Part shown: piece after piece, positions 25,095 to 38,900 of the stretch
Position numbering within the stretch: position 1 is the first letter of the stretch
Layout: each line of letters opens with the position of its first letter
NCBI GenBank assembly: GCA_033439255.1
Contig: CM065878.1
Coordinates: forward strand, 4,464,001-4,528,000
DNA: 64,000 nt
Source: Hericium rajendrae
Lineage: Eukaryota > Basidiomycota > Agaricomycetes > Russulales > Hericiaceae
Direction: 5' to 3'
Translations under genes and position numbers: made by a program
The notes under the pieces: model-generated
Databases searched by the model: none
What the model was told of the DNA's origin: nothing
The model's input: the letters and a program-made list of their open reading frames with translations, nothing else

Positions 25095-28000
25095 TTAAAT
25101 GACCTGCAATGTCGCGTTCACATCCGTCGGCCCATCATGGTCCGACGTCGTCAGCGCAAACACATACGAGCCCTTCTCCAGTTCCCACTCATTCTTCCGG
25201 TTCAATGTTTCAAGAACCGATCCACATCGACCGTAAACTGCACCGCCCGCTCCTCGCCCGCGTCGAGGTATACGCGCTGGAACGCGACCATCTGGCGCAG
25301 CGGCTGCACAACTTGTGACACACGACGGAGCAGGATACACCTGCGGCACGTCGCTCCCCGCGTGTTCGCCCGTATTCTTCATCGGTCACGCAGAACGTGA
25401 TGGTGTCCTTCGTCGTGAAGTGCGCAGGGTTCGCGTTGGTCGACTTTACCTGGAAATGAGAGCGATTGAAAGTGGTATACGAGAGCCCGTAGCCGAAGGA
25501 ATAGGACGGGTAGGATGGGATGTCGAGGTACTGAACTTGGTGCGCGGCTTGTTTGTAGTTGTAGAAGGCGGGGAGCGTCTCACTGGAGTAAGGGATCGAG
25601 AGCGGGATCCGGCCTCCGGGGTTGAAGAGGCCGAAGAGCGTCTGCGCAATGGCTTGTCCACCGCGCTGGCCAGGGAAATACTGTAGGCGCAGTTGAAATG
25701 GAATTGGAAAAGTGGAAGAGTTATCAGATACGTACGACATAGAGCACGGCAGCGGCTTTGGCGTAGTATTCAGGGATCGCAAAGGGTCTCCCACCGTGCA
25801 GAAGAATAACCACAGGCTTGCCGAGCTCAAACATCGCATCCAGAAGCGCGGCTATACGCGTATGCCCATCAGGAATAGGCAGGCTACGGTTGAAAAACGG
25901 CGCTCACTCTGGTTAGGCGACAATCCCATTGTCGCCCTATCACCACTTTCCCCATCCGAGTTCCACGCTGCCCCACCAGCGAACAAAATGACATCCGCAT
26001 CCTGCGCCGTCGACTTCGCCAGTCCAACAGGGTCCTCCCGATCCACCAAATTCCAGAACAATTGCACCTGCGCATTCAAGCTGTCCACATTCTCGAACTT
26101 CTGCGCCGTATTCCACACCTGGAACTCAATCCGCACGGTATGGTTCGCGCCCTTCGTAAAGTTGAACGGCGCCGCGCCGGGCGGAGGTGCCGTCGCATTG
26201 ACCTGCGCAAACGTCAGCGGGAGGATGTTGCCCTGGATCGTCGGGCTGCCCGTAGAGTCCGAGTACGGCGTGTATACCAGCTCCTTCCCGTCCACAAGCA
26301 GCCGCCCTGTCGAGTTCGCGCCAATGGCGATGCCGAGCCATCCCTGAGCGTCCGACGCGACGTTGAAGCTGCCCTCCCACGTCGCCGAGAAGTTGTTCGA
26401 TGCGAGCCCATTCGGCGGGTACAGCCCCCACTGCCGGTTTGGCGTTTCGACCTGCTCGAAGGCCTTCTGCGAGAAGTTCGTGTCGTGGTAGTACGTCGCG
26501 GTCAGCCCGCCCTGTGTGCCGTTTGTCGACACAAGCAGGTCGCGCGGGACGGGGTATTGCGCGTTGTAGAGCCAGCTATTCGCGCCCCAGCTCACGGACA
26601 GGTCGACGCCCGACGCATTCGCAGCGAGGTACTCCTCGATACCCTGTCGGATGGTGTATGCGCGGTCGATCGGCGCGGCTCCCCACAGGCCGGAGTAGTC
26701 GCCAAAGTTGTACGTGTCCGCGAACGGTCCGACGAGCGCAATCTTCTTGAGACCTTGTTCCTTCGGCTTCAGCGGGAGAGTGCTGTTGCGGTTCTCGAGC
26801 AAGACAAACGTGTGCAGCGCAGCTTCGAGGGTAAGAGGCTCGTGCGCGGCCGTCAATGCAGACTCAGAGACGTTGTCCGGAATGTAGGGATTGTCGAACA
26901 AACCGAGATCCCATTTGACGTTGAGAACGCCCCGGGCGCGACTACGCAGAGTATCGATGCTCACGGTGTTGTTCTTGACGAGATCTTTGATGGCAGCTTG
27001 GTAGACGGGGAGAGGATAGTCGTAGTATTGGATACTACCACCGGCGTTGAGCCACTGAGCGATGGCGCTTGCTGGTGAGTCTGCGACAGCGTGAACGGTT
27101 TGCAGATTCTTGACAGCCCCATCGTCAGCAATATGGAAGCCATCAAATCCCCAGGAGTCCAGAGCATCGTAGAGATCAGGATCTATTGCAGCTCGTCAGA
27201 TGTGCGCTCGCGGACGAAAGGAAGGAAATAATAACATACGGATGACAGCAGGGATTCCATCGATATCGTGATAGGCCCTATTTTTACGGACTGTGAATGA
27301 TTTCATGGAAGGCTAATTGAGAACAACATACATCATAACTCCTCGAGCACCGCCGAGTTGGACAACAGCCTTGAAAGGCACGAGCATCTCGGACTGAATC
27401 TGACGCCAACCAAAGCCAGTATAAGGGGCAGCATTGAGACCCCCTTGAGGACTGCCGTGCCCCGCAAAATGCTGTCAAGCTTATATGATTGAGGGTCACA
27501 CAGGGGGAAGACGGGCTTGGTCATACCTTCATGACCGGGACCACAGCATCAGGTTCAGACCATGAGCCGTTCTTTGAAAGACCCGATGCGTAAGCCACGC
27601 CCATATGGGTCGTCAGAACAAAGTCTTCGCCGCTGAGAATAATGAGTCAGATATTAGATCCAATACAGCATTGAGTACTTACAGTCCTTCTTGCACACGA
27701 CCCCATCGCGTATCCTTTCCCAAGTCTAAAACGGGAGAATAGCAAGCGTGGATGCCGATGGATGTAGCCTCTTCTCCAATAGCCCTCCCGACGCGGTACA
27801 TCAGATCTGGGTCGAAAGTCGCAGACAGCGCGACCGGGACGGGAAAAAGAGACTGCTGAAAAGACCCAACACCATGCAGGCTCTCCGCCATCTGGATCAA
27901 TGGAATTGGCAGACGCGATTTTTGCAGATTGAGCTTCTGGAGGTCGTTGTACTGGGACTTGTTCGTGGGGTACCAGTCATGAACGACGCCGACGCCGGAT

Positions 28001-28224
28001 TTGCCTGCATACTGATCGTACAGCTCGTTGCGTGAATCTGGTCCAATGACGTTGTCGGCAAAGGTGAGATGTAACTGGCGTACGAGCTCGTCGACATTCA
28101 TCTTGTCGAGAAGCGCGTCGACAAACATGTCGCGGTCGACGCGCGGCGCAACGACGTTGTATGTAGACGCCATTGGACATGACTCTGGAACGCAAGTCCC
28201 CAGCGTAAAGAGAAGAGCGAGCAT
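25095..28224 (-). CDS. GH3 beta-glucosidase with PA14 domain
   Basis: This is a glycoside hydrolase family 3 enzyme that probably removes terminal beta-linked glucose or xylose during plant polymer breakdown, outside the cell or at the wall. The N-terminal TIM-barrel part has PLIQMAESLHGVGSFQQSLF and CYSPVLDLGKDTRWGRVQEG; the probable nucleophile is in GFHIADDGAVKNLQ. The second domain (VLLENRNSTLPL; KKIALVGPFADTYNFGDYSG) is interrupted by a PA14 insert (TATYYHDTNFSQKAFEQ; GWLGIAIGANSTGRLLVDGK). The fibronectin-III-like tail has FGYGLSYTTFNRSHF and ends EKGSYVFALTTS. In the last 300 bp the frame changes three times (near 25385, 25340 and 25205), each by one base. The start is uncertain: MLALLFTLGTCVPE (28224) is in frame, but a better signal peptide, MMAVGFVALCSLFSL, lies just upstream in another frame. 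Confidence 0.9.
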
Positions 28225-29177
28225 AGCGCGACGAAGCCGACCGCCATCATCGTCTGGAATTGGGCGTACGGCGCATTCGTGAGGTCTTGCACCGTCGTAT
28301 ATGAGGCATTCGTGAGCGGTGTACATGGTAGACACAGACCATGTGCAACTGGTTAAACGTGACATCAGATCAGAAGTTAGCTGATATGCAAAGCTGAGAT
28401 GAGCGTAATCCAACCGCGTCCAAAACGGAGAGGAATGGGAAGCGACAACTATGACCGCTGCGCGTGACTCAGGAACGACGGTTGTATAGCCCAACAAGCT
28501 GGGAAAGTAGCCTCATGATCTAATTGTGATCTACAGGAAGATTTAGATGTACCAGGAGAACATACCGAAGCGGTCCGCGACATCCCGTATGGCAGCTGAT
28601 ACCATTGGGGCTTGGTTAGTTTCAATCCACTGGATATGCATTGAATTCTGAAATGATTCGAGCAGTACAGGGAGTATTCTCAACCTGCGATGACAACTCG
28701 TCAAGGTGTGCTCTAAGATCAGCGGGATGGACTTACGAGTCACGACCCGTAGATGTTTGCAATTGGACGGATAGAAATTTTGCAAATAATAGTGGCAAAA
28801 ATGTAATTCTCTGATGTGATTGAGTCGTAGCGGTCATTTAAAGGTTTGTCGTTGGCCTGGTGAGACCCTTGAGCTTGAACGAAGAATGAGGTGAGGACAA
28901 GATATGGACAACCGACGACCGACGCGAGCCTGTCACTACGTCATCGCACTGTTTTGTTGCTTGATGGTGCCTGTCAACTTCGCAGCGCAGGAGAAGGAAG
29001 GAAGTTATAGTGCTTCCAATTTTGAGGAACATAGTGGAGAGCATGCAGAGGAGCAGACACAGACTTAGACTACACTAATAATCATTTCAACTTGAGCTAC
29101 TCAACATGCACTGAACATGAGTTAAATAAAAGTCCAATGAGAAGATGAAACAGACAACATCATGGCTGCATAAATCC
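28225..29177. other. Intergenic, no gene seen
   Basis: About 950 bp between the GH3 start and the 3' end of the APH gene, both on the minus strand. It should hold the GH3 promoter. Short open frames here show no family resemblance. Confidence 0.35.
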
Positions 29178-30498
29178 TCATTGGATCGTTATTGCCATCT
29201 CCACCACGCGATCCACCGCCAGTTCGTTCCGATAGCCCGAAATCGTATCCGGAAGTGAGTCCCACCAGTCACTCTCGTCGTCCGGCGTGCGCGTCCGCAT
29301 CGCCTTCAGCAGCTCCCAGTACTCGGGATACCACCCGCCGCGCTCCCAGTCGACGATGCCCGTGAGCGTGATATGCGAGTTGGGCCCCTCGCACACAGCA
29401 AGCACGTTGTGCGCGCGCAGGTCTCCGTGTGTGAGCGCGATGCGGTGCGTGTCGCGCAGGAGGCTGCGCACCCAGCGTTGGTAGCCCGGCGCGATGCGGG
29501 CGCGCGGCGCGCGAGCAGGAAGTCGTTGAACCCCGCGACGGTGTAGATCGCGCGCGGGCTCGTGTGCGTATGTGATGTCGGCGTCGCATGCGAGTGCGGT
29601 GTGGGCGATGGGGGCTGTGGGAGCGCGGCGGTGGGCCGCGTATCTTTGCAGGTGAAGGGCGAGGACAGCGAGCCGAGGGGTGTGCCGGGGGTATATGGGA
29701 CCTGGCGCAGCTGGTGCATGGCCTTGGTTGAGCTGTCGCCGGACAGCAACTTTTTGTGCTTTTGTGAGATCTGGCCAGAGTTTCTCGAGGGTGGTACCGG
29801 GGAGAAAGGACATGAACATGAAGGACATGCCTCCGATTTGGACGATCCCGAGCGGGCGTGGAGCTGGGATGTTTGGGGCGCGCTGAGCGATGGTGGAAAG
29901 GAGTGTGTGCTCTGAGTAGTCGAGCGCGTTTGTCGGACCGGCTTTCACGGCGATGGTTTGGCTGAGCTGGACGATGGAGCGAGATTGGGTGGCCCACAGG
30001 ACGCGGCCATGGTCCAGGATTTGTGGAAGGTGTGCGAAAGCGGATGATGGGTCCTGGATGTAAACGTTGGAGGATCCAGTAATGAGGGCAAAGACCTCGG
30101 GAGTGGGGAAGGAAACGAGGTTTATGGGGCCGGAGATGTGAGAGTAGAATGGTCGTATTTCGACGATGGTAGAAGGAGTTGTCGACCCTGTAATGGTGGA
30201 GAGAGTATCAAACTCGGAGTCCCCGTTAAGTGTTGTGGAATCATCTGTCAGACATTCTCGTTCAGAACATGCACTGTGCCGACAATGGCCGCGACTCACA
30301 TTGAGAGCCCTCCCACCCTGACTCGTCATCTACAGGATCCAGAATCTCTGATCTTTTGATGGTATATGTTCCGAGGGCCGTACGGAGAATAGATGTAAGA
30401 TCAGCAGCAAAATCATTGTCAATGGCTTGTTTCAAGAGACTCAGAGTATAGTCGTTGAGTCGTCCGAGACGGTGTTCCACAGGATCAGCGTAGCTCAT
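29178..30498 (-). CDS. APH-type phosphotransferase family protein
   Basis: This is an aminoglycoside-phosphotransferase-fold (kinase-like) protein; in fungi such proteins rarely act on antibiotics, and the substrate is unknown. The start at 30498 gives MSYADPVEHRLGRLNDYTL. Key motifs: beta-3 region IAVKAGP, GGMSFMFMSFLPGTTLEKLW, catalytic loop ALTHGDLRAHNVL (HGD with Asn) and metal loop GIVDWERGGWYPEYWELLKA. The core active-site residues are therefore present. The frame changes by one base near 29726 (after AVRRQLN) and back near 29510 (around FNDFLLARRA), with the correct reading between them in another frame. This suggests assembly indels rather than loss. At least one intron follows the first exon (near 30300). 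Confidence 0.8.
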
Positions 30499-31017
30499 GT
30501 TTGCGTGTATGTGTTTAATCCAAGCGAATTGGAGTTACAACTTGATTTCAAGTAAGACGTTGATACAGAACGATACAAGGCACTGCAGGTTTGAAAACTG
30601 TTGAAAAGATAGAAATGTTGAGGTGCTGAAACGACAGTCAGGATATGTAAGTGATCAGTGAGCGATAGCCAGTGGCTAGGAACCACAGCTATTAGCCAAA
30701 AGTCGTACCACAAATCTGTGGTACTCACCGTGTTTATGGATTCAGAGGGTATCAAGAAACCAAGGGTATATATTCGAGAGCCAGTGTTGAGATCGGTGTC
30801 AGAGGAAATCTCGACAACTCAACATGCTCGAAGGGAGATAAGATAAGATCCTGTGTGTCTCACCAATCTGTCGGTACAAACAACCCAGCGCCTTCCAGTG
30901 CGCGCTCATCGTTCCCGACGTCGAGCTCGCTGTCCTTGCCGTCGTCCACAACGATTCCGTGAGTAATACGACATCTCTGACTGAAACCCTCCACTTCACT
31001 AACTGTGTCCTAGGACT
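30499..31017. promoter_or_regulatory. Divergent promoter APH / ARP5
   Basis: A gap of about 520 bp between two divergent genes, with no supported coding sequence. A CCTAG acceptor-like site lies just before the ARP5 start codon, so a 5' UTR intron is possible. Confidence 0.35.
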
Positions 31018-33878
31018 ATGACGGAATCACCGTTGAACATCACTCGACTCCCGACACCTTCCCCACCTGCTCTTTCCATTCCTGAGGAGTACGACGTGCA
31101 CCGCGACGCCCATACACCGCTCATCATCGATAATGGCGCCAGCAATCTGCGCTTTGGGTTTGCCACTTCAGACACGCCTCACTCTGTGCCTAATGTGGTC
31201 GCGAAGTATAAGGAGCGCAAGCATGGACGGCAGGTGTTGTTATTCGGCGACGCGGTAGAGGCGGATAGTGCCGCGAGGAGCCAGGCGAAGACAGCATGGG
31301 AAGGGGACGTGCTACTTAATTTTGATGCATTGGTGCGTTTCTATACTTGGTTTCAAGGAACGAGGGCAATGGGGAGTAAACTGATGTAGTTCGCAGGAAC
31401 ACGGACTGGATTACGCGTTTCTCCAGCTTGGTATCGACACGCCGACGGTTGATCATCCAATACTTATGACAGAGCGACTAGCATCTCCGTTGCACTCTCG
31501 TGCATGTACGTTGCATTTATGATTTTGTCTTTGTTCTATCGTCTAACGATTCGAAGTGACCTCCGAGCTCATGTTCGAGCTATATAACGTCCCATCTCTG
31601 ACCTACGCCGTTGACTCTGTCATGTCCTTCTACCACAACAACCTTCCATCTCCATCATCTCCTTTCACAGCTGATGGTCTTGTCGTCTCCTTCAACACAG
31701 CATCTACGGCAGTCATACCTATGCTAAGCGGCAAGGGCATCATGAGCCAGGCAAAGCGGTGTGTTCCATTCAATTACCTGTTTGCATTCTTTATCTCATC
31801 CCAGTACAACAGAATACCGTGGGGCGCCCAGCAATCCTCGGAATACCTCCTCAAACTCATCCAGCTCAAATACCCGACCTTCTCCACGCGCGTCACGACC
31901 ACCCAGACCAACGTACGCGTTCTCCACTCCTGCCACTCGTCCTTTAACTGATTTCGCGCAGTGGATGCTGCAGAACTTCTGCGAAGTCGCGCCCGATTAC
32001 CCCGCGCTCCTCCGCCAGCTAAGCGACCCGCGCGCGTTGCGTGCGGCCGAGCGCATCGTGCAGTTCCCGTTCGTCCTGCCCGCGGCGGACGAGCGTTCGG
32101 AGGAGGAGCTCGCGCGGATCGCGGAGCGCCGGCGGGAGCAAGGGCGCAAGCTGCAGGAGCTGGCGGCGAAGGCGCGGCTCGAGAAGGTGCGTGGATCGGT
32201 GGATGGGTGCGCGCGATGCTGATTGGGCGGGTGTAGCTCGTGTCGAAGGAGAATGATCTGCAGTATTGACGAAGCTCAAAGCGAGAAAGGCGGAGGAGAG
32301 CAAGCGCGAGTGGGAGGTTTGTCCGTATCCGAAGGGTGATGTACGTGATGCTGACTGGGTTGATAGCATTCCTTGCAAGCGGAGGGCTTCAGCGATGAGA
32401 GTGCGTTGGACCAGGCTATCAAAAAGCTGGAGGGCGATCTCAAGAAGGCGAGAAAGAAGGAAGCAGCGGAGGGAGACGAGGTCATAGTAAGCCTTCGCCA
32501 TCCTCATTATCGCCCTCATATTCACGATTCAAAATAGGAAGAGCCTTCATTCCCGCTTGTCGACGTACCTGACGCAGATGTACGTAGTTTTCCCCGTCAT
32601 TGGTCATTGTTGACACGATGCTGCAGCTCGACGAAGAAGGCCTCAAAGAGAAGCGCAAACAAAAGATGATGAAAGCCGGCTTCGAAGCCCGCGCCCGTGC
32701 CCGACGCGAAAAAGAACGAGAGCGGGAAGAGCGGGAAGCGGAGGAGAAGCGCGAAGAGGAAGAGCGCGGCCAGGACCTCGCCGGTTGGGCGGGCAAGATG
32801 CGGCGCGAACAGGAGGTCTGTCTTCCGCCTCTTTCCTCCCCATGAGTCCTACTAACAATGGTATGTAGGCGATCATGAACAAGATCAAGGAAAGGAGCCG
32901 GCGCAGGACGGCGTTGACCGATCGCAAGAGCGCGGCGTCGCAGGCGAGGATGAAGAACATCGCGAGTCTGGCGGCGGACGAGCGCGTGTCGAAAAAGCGG
33001 CGAAAGGGAGGCGGCGGTGCGTGCACATGTTTTGATTCGTTGTCTCATGTGCTCACTGTGATGCAGAGGACACGTTCGGCGCGGACGACGCGGATTGGAT
33101 GATTTATCGCCAGATCGTACGTTGCTTCTTATCTTGAACGGACCAGGCATTTACTGTCCACCGTACAGAACACGGCAGCAACATCCGACGACGAGGAAGA
33201 CGACCTGTTGCAACTGCAGACCGTCGAGCAGAAGCTACTCGCGTACGACCCGACGTTCAACATCGAGCAGACGCACGCAGCCCTGACGACACAGCGATCT
33301 GCCCTGATCTCCGCCTTCAGACCGCAATATCCGGATAAGGATGTGCGAGGTAAGTTTGCTTCATCCCAGTGCCTCTACGCAATAATGACATTGCGCGGCA
33401 GGCAAAACACGCATACATCTGAGCACAGAGCGCTGGCGCGTCTGCGAGGCGTGGTTCTCGCCGTCCATGGCAGGCGTCGACTGCGCCGGTCTTGGCGAGG
33501 TGCTCCAAACGTTCTGAGCACGTTCTCGATGGCCGAGCGCGGGCGACTTGTCCAGGTGCGCGCAATCCTTGCCCGCCCCATGATGATTACTGATTGCTCT
33601 GCCACGCAGAACGTTTTCTGACCGGTGGGCCTGCGCAGCTTCCCGGCCTGCGTGAACGCGTGCACGCGACGCTGCGTCCGATTCTCCCGCCGGAGATGCC
33701 GCTCGAGATCGTGCGGGCGGCGGACCCATCGCTCGATGCATGGCGCGGGATGGCGGACTTTGCGAAGACGGACGAGTTCGGGAAGGCGGCGGTGACGCGG
33801 CAGGAGTACGAGGAGTGGGGCGGGGAGCGCATAAAGCGGTGGTGGGGCGGCAACTGGAACTCGAGTGTCGTGGTTTGA
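31018..33878 (+). CDS. ARP5: Actin-related protein 5 (INO80 complex)
   Basis: This nuclear actin-related protein pairs with Ies6 in the INO80 chromatin remodeller and couples ATP hydrolysis to nucleosome sliding. It starts MTESPLNITRLPTP; the actin fold begins at TPLIIDNGASNLRFGFA. Further actin-like blocks are LLNFDAL-EHGLDYAFLQLG, SELMFELYNVPSLTYAVDS and FNTASTAVIPMLSGKGI, and the C-terminal FLTGGPAQLPGLRERV is typical of ARP5. Between the actin halves lies the long charged, coiled insertion expected for this family (EELARIAERRREQGRKL; ARREKEREREEREAEEKRE). The end is GGNWNSSVVV. At least nine short introns are visible. A frame break near 32385, within the charged insertion, may be a further single-base indel. 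Confidence 0.92.
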
Positions 33879-34221
33879 GAAAGTTGCGTTGTTGCTGGTG
33901 TATGCTTTCTTGGTTCAGATGTATGCGTACATGCGTTGTTAGTTTGGGATAGTGTACTGTCGTCACGCAAAGGAAGATAGGTTTGTCCATTGCGCACATT
34001 ATTACAGGAGAAAGAAACGGGCGTAGGTAACATAGAGCTCCGTGCCGTAGCAAATTGCGGAGACGGTACGTAGGAGCCAACGATCGGGGCAAGAACAGGA
34101 ACGTAGAGCACAAGACGACCATCCGGGGTCCACATCACATGAAGAATTGCACCGCAACATGTGTATGTACAGCATGCATGATGCGGAAACGATAGACACG
34201 AGGTGTGCAGTATGCAGGGGT
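33879..34221. other. Convergent 3' intergenic region
   Basis: About 340 bp between the ends of ARP5 and the Rab gene. No coding sequence is seen; it should hold both terminators. Confidence 0.4.
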
Positions 34222-35128
<907 letters not shown>

Positions 35129-35921
35129 ATTGACGAAACTAATTATCTACGACCTGAAACCATGTCTCAGCATAAAATGTTAGGAAATAATACCAGACAT
35201 ACCGAAGACTAGAGTTCCAAACCGATGGCGAGACAGCAGATGGTGGTAACGCAGGCCAAGCCCCAGCCCTGGTGCTTGCCATTAACCGGGGGAGCCACGT
35301 GAGTTCCACGTGCCATGCTTCGCCGGGCATGGCCCGAGGCAGCCATTAGTAGGAGCAGTTCCTCTTTGAACGTTGACCACGACGTTCTCAACCTCATGTG
35401 AAGCCGGAGATCCACCACCGCCGCTGATCACACCCCAGTCATCCACAACAAATATATCAGGGCAATTCGGCAGCCCAATACATTTTCTTCTGCTTGCAGC
35501 TTCGATAAATCACTTCGAAGACCTCGGCGTCTCTAACGTATCTTCAGGCGTCTGGCCCAGTGCAGTGCTCACGAACCTGCGTTACGACTTACGACCTCTA
35601 GAACCCAGCTTGTGTCATTTCTGTGTTATCGCTGATCTTATCGTCGTCCTAGGATACAGTTTTTAGCGCGTCTGGACCCCGTTTTCGACAGGGTACGTCC
35701 TTTCAATGTACTAGGCTTCCTCGTATCAGGAAGTCCTGCTGCAGATATCACCAGTCGCACACGAATCGAAGGTATTGATCCGCCACGAGTGTTGCATGGG
35801 TTTGGCCTCGTTGCCATCCGCAGCAGCCTGTCTTAAATAGGATGCTGCACTATTCCTCGTACTAGGCTTTCGCCATTCGCCCTTACCCCATTGTCTCACG
35901 CAATCCCCTGTTCAACAACAA
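35129..35921. promoter_or_regulatory. Divergent intergenic region Rab / helicase B
   Basis: A gap of about 790 bp holding the promoters of both genes. One open frame of about 100 codons at 35373 has no family resemblance and is not annotated. A helicase B exon matching the first 60 residues of helicase A was looked for here and not found. Confidence 0.35.
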
Positions 35922-38900
35922 ATGTCTGATACCACAGTCTTCGACCGAGATTCCGCAGAACGGCTTGGTCTAAACATATTCCGGCCTACGACTCTGCAGT
36001 CAGAGGAGGATAATTCCACCGCGTTATTCGTTTTTGAAGAAACAATTGACCCACATAATGTGGCGAGCATCATTGCGCATGCTCTCAAGTTTCAGCATAG
36101 TTTGGAATATGTGCTGTCCGGTAAGACACCGTTTACTCTTTCGGTGAATCTGGTTTATGTTCTGTTTTTACAGCCGTCAACAACGCCACATTCTCGTTTA
36201 TCAGCTCTTGGTTGTCGGGAAAGATGTCGACCAGCCTAGATGACTATTCCTCTTCCAGCTTACCTTTCCGAGTGTTATCCAATCTCATCACCTCTCTTCC
36301 ATTTTATGACTACCCTTCGGATGAGCAGCGGCCTTCAACTCTAGATGACTGCGACCGAGCCGTGAAACTCGCAGCGCCATTGCTCGTCGCCCTCCGCGAC
36401 TTGCTTGACAGCGAAGTTTTTCAACAGGAGGACAAGACATCATCGCCAACGACAAGGAAGTTCTCTCCAATTCGTGCCCGAAGATACTCAAAGACTGCGG
36501 CGTGGTCTCAGATATCCATCGACGACAAAGCATTCCGTGACCTGGGGTTACAAGTCCCTTCAACCAAGGAGGATGCCGAGGCTTTAGCCCAGAAAGTCCT
36601 TCTGGAACAAAAACACATTCTTGAGGTATATATCCTGCTCATGCTTTATAGGGCGTCATTGAGCTTTATGCGACCCTCCAGTTTCTATTGAGCATCTTAC
36701 GTCGGAAAGAATTTGCATCAACCTTCAAGACTCCATATCTATCCCAAGCCAACGTGGAAAGCTATGAGATGAGTTCTGGGCCAGAGAGCCCCCTTGTGCC
36801 ATTCGGCGCAGTCGACGAGGCGGCAACGTCTCCTACCATCACCACCAACTCGTCGGCGAGTTTCTTGAAACCCTCGCTATACGTCGAGAGTCCAGACGGC
36901 TTCGGCCGCTGGCGAATATATTTGTCAGGCAGCAAGACAATCCGAGCATGGCGAGTTATCAACAAAGGAGATGCCAGCTATTCTGAGATCATTCGAAACA
37001 AGCTCAAGTAAGGCTTGCAGACCTGTAGGCTTCTGGTGCTGAAATTTCACAGGGAGCTATCTCATGGCCGATTCTCTGAGACTAATCAGAAAAAGCTCAC
37101 AAGCGCTGGTACGCCTATCGACATCTTTGAAGCCAGGCTACCGGGAGATTTGCGTATTGTTGTGAGTGATCCATAACTGGATACATGCAGCAACATCATG
37201 GCTTGTTTATAGTATCAAGTCGACTGCTTCAAGGACTACGGACGCCAGGTGAGATCGAACAACTCCTCTGCGGAACTCATTTGACTCAGAGTTGTCCCGC
37301 ATATAGAGCGTGGAGCAAGGTATCCTGAGCCCATCATCTCTATCTTTGTTCAATATTCATGGACTTCTACCAGTTTTGACCGTGTTTGGTCTATGTGACC
37401 ATACGGAAGTTCGTCGACTCCAATGGGACGAAATAGCCCGCCATACCGCTGCGCGAATGGGCAAAACACACTGCGACCGGTTTGTCCATGGTGACCTCAC
37501 TAGATTATGGCTCACTTATCTGCGAATTGCATAGGTGCCGGGCCAGGAACCACCCTCGTAATTCTGGGGACGACGTGTATGAACCATTGACCTTCCCCGC
37601 CGAACCTGAAGGAGTGGCAGAGAGCTGTGACACGGTTCCGCTAGAGTCAGGGGGACTCGGTGATTTGGAAGAGGTGCGTGACATGCTGCACTCAAGTTCT
37701 GAAACCCGTGCTTATATGCCTTATAGTTTCATTCTCTAATGGTGTAAGCCGATCATCTTCTTTGAGCGACGGCTGCCATTGATGTCTACCTGGAACCTGG
37801 AACAGGCTGGAGAAATACATTCCTCTTTCTGAGGTTAGTCAATTGACTTCTACCGTAAATGTGGCATTAATCACCATCAATTCTTAGAGCGTCTTGAACG
37901 GTAATGTATTGAATCAAAGTATCGTGATGTTTGTTTTGATATCTTTCCAGCCATGCTCCAAGACGAAGAGGTCCAGCACGTTTTCCGTGTTTCGTACGTT
38001 GCCTTTATACGATCCATGTTATGGATGTGATTTGAAAAGAGCTACGCCAGTCCCGAAGAGCAGAAGGTCATCGAACCCGCGCAATCCTGCTATGTCATTG
38101 GTCGCAGTGGCACGGGGTATGAACCGCGACTTCCTGCACTCAGTGTTGACACCGTATTCACATAGTTTCCCTGCAGAAAGACCACAACTATGCTCTTCAA
38201 GTTATACGGGATCGAGAAGGCTTGGGCAGAACTAGATTGTCTTGGTCCTCGGCCTCGACAAGTTTTCGTCACCAAATCTCGTGTCCTCGCCAGGAAGGTC
38301 GAGGAGTACTTCATAGGGCTTATCCGGTCTCTCGCCCTCGCTATGAAATCCTACGTCCCTGAGCACCTCGTTGACTTGCTGCGCCGATGGGAGGACCGGT
38401 GGAATGAAGTCTCATCCAGATACAACGCCGAAAGCAGCGATAACCGAAGAAACGACTTGCCAGAGAAATTCAGCGAGCTGAAGGATCATCATTTCCCTTT
38501 GTTTATTACCACCGATGAAGTGAGTTGCACAAATCTGTTCAGCTGATTTTATAATTTATATACTCACCTTGGGCCATCGCATAGCTTGCTCGATTAATCC
38601 AGGCGGATATGAGTGGCGACCAGAGGATCGATCAGCCTCGTCGCGGCGCTGCACATAACGAGTTGTGGTCCGCGCAATACCAGAAGAGCCGCAAGGCGGA
38701 AAGGCTGGTCACCTTCGATGTATTCAAGAATGAGTATTGGCCCCATCTCCCGCAACATCTGACGAAGGGTCTATCATCTGCCCTAGTATTTGGCGAGTTC
38801 ATAGGTATGTTTGGACACCATTTGATGGTCTGCCTTGTTGTAAGACCGCGCGCCAGGCGTTATCAAGGGTTCGAAGGAGACGCTCAAGCAGAAGGGACGG

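Noticed and set aside
29269-29997. Alternative Arg/Pro/His-rich frames within the APH gene
   Set aside because: They are off-frame readings of the same exon; the HGD and DWE motifs identify the true frame.
35373-35666. 97-codon frame between Rab and helicase B
   Set aside because: No family resemblance, and it sits in a divergent promoter region.
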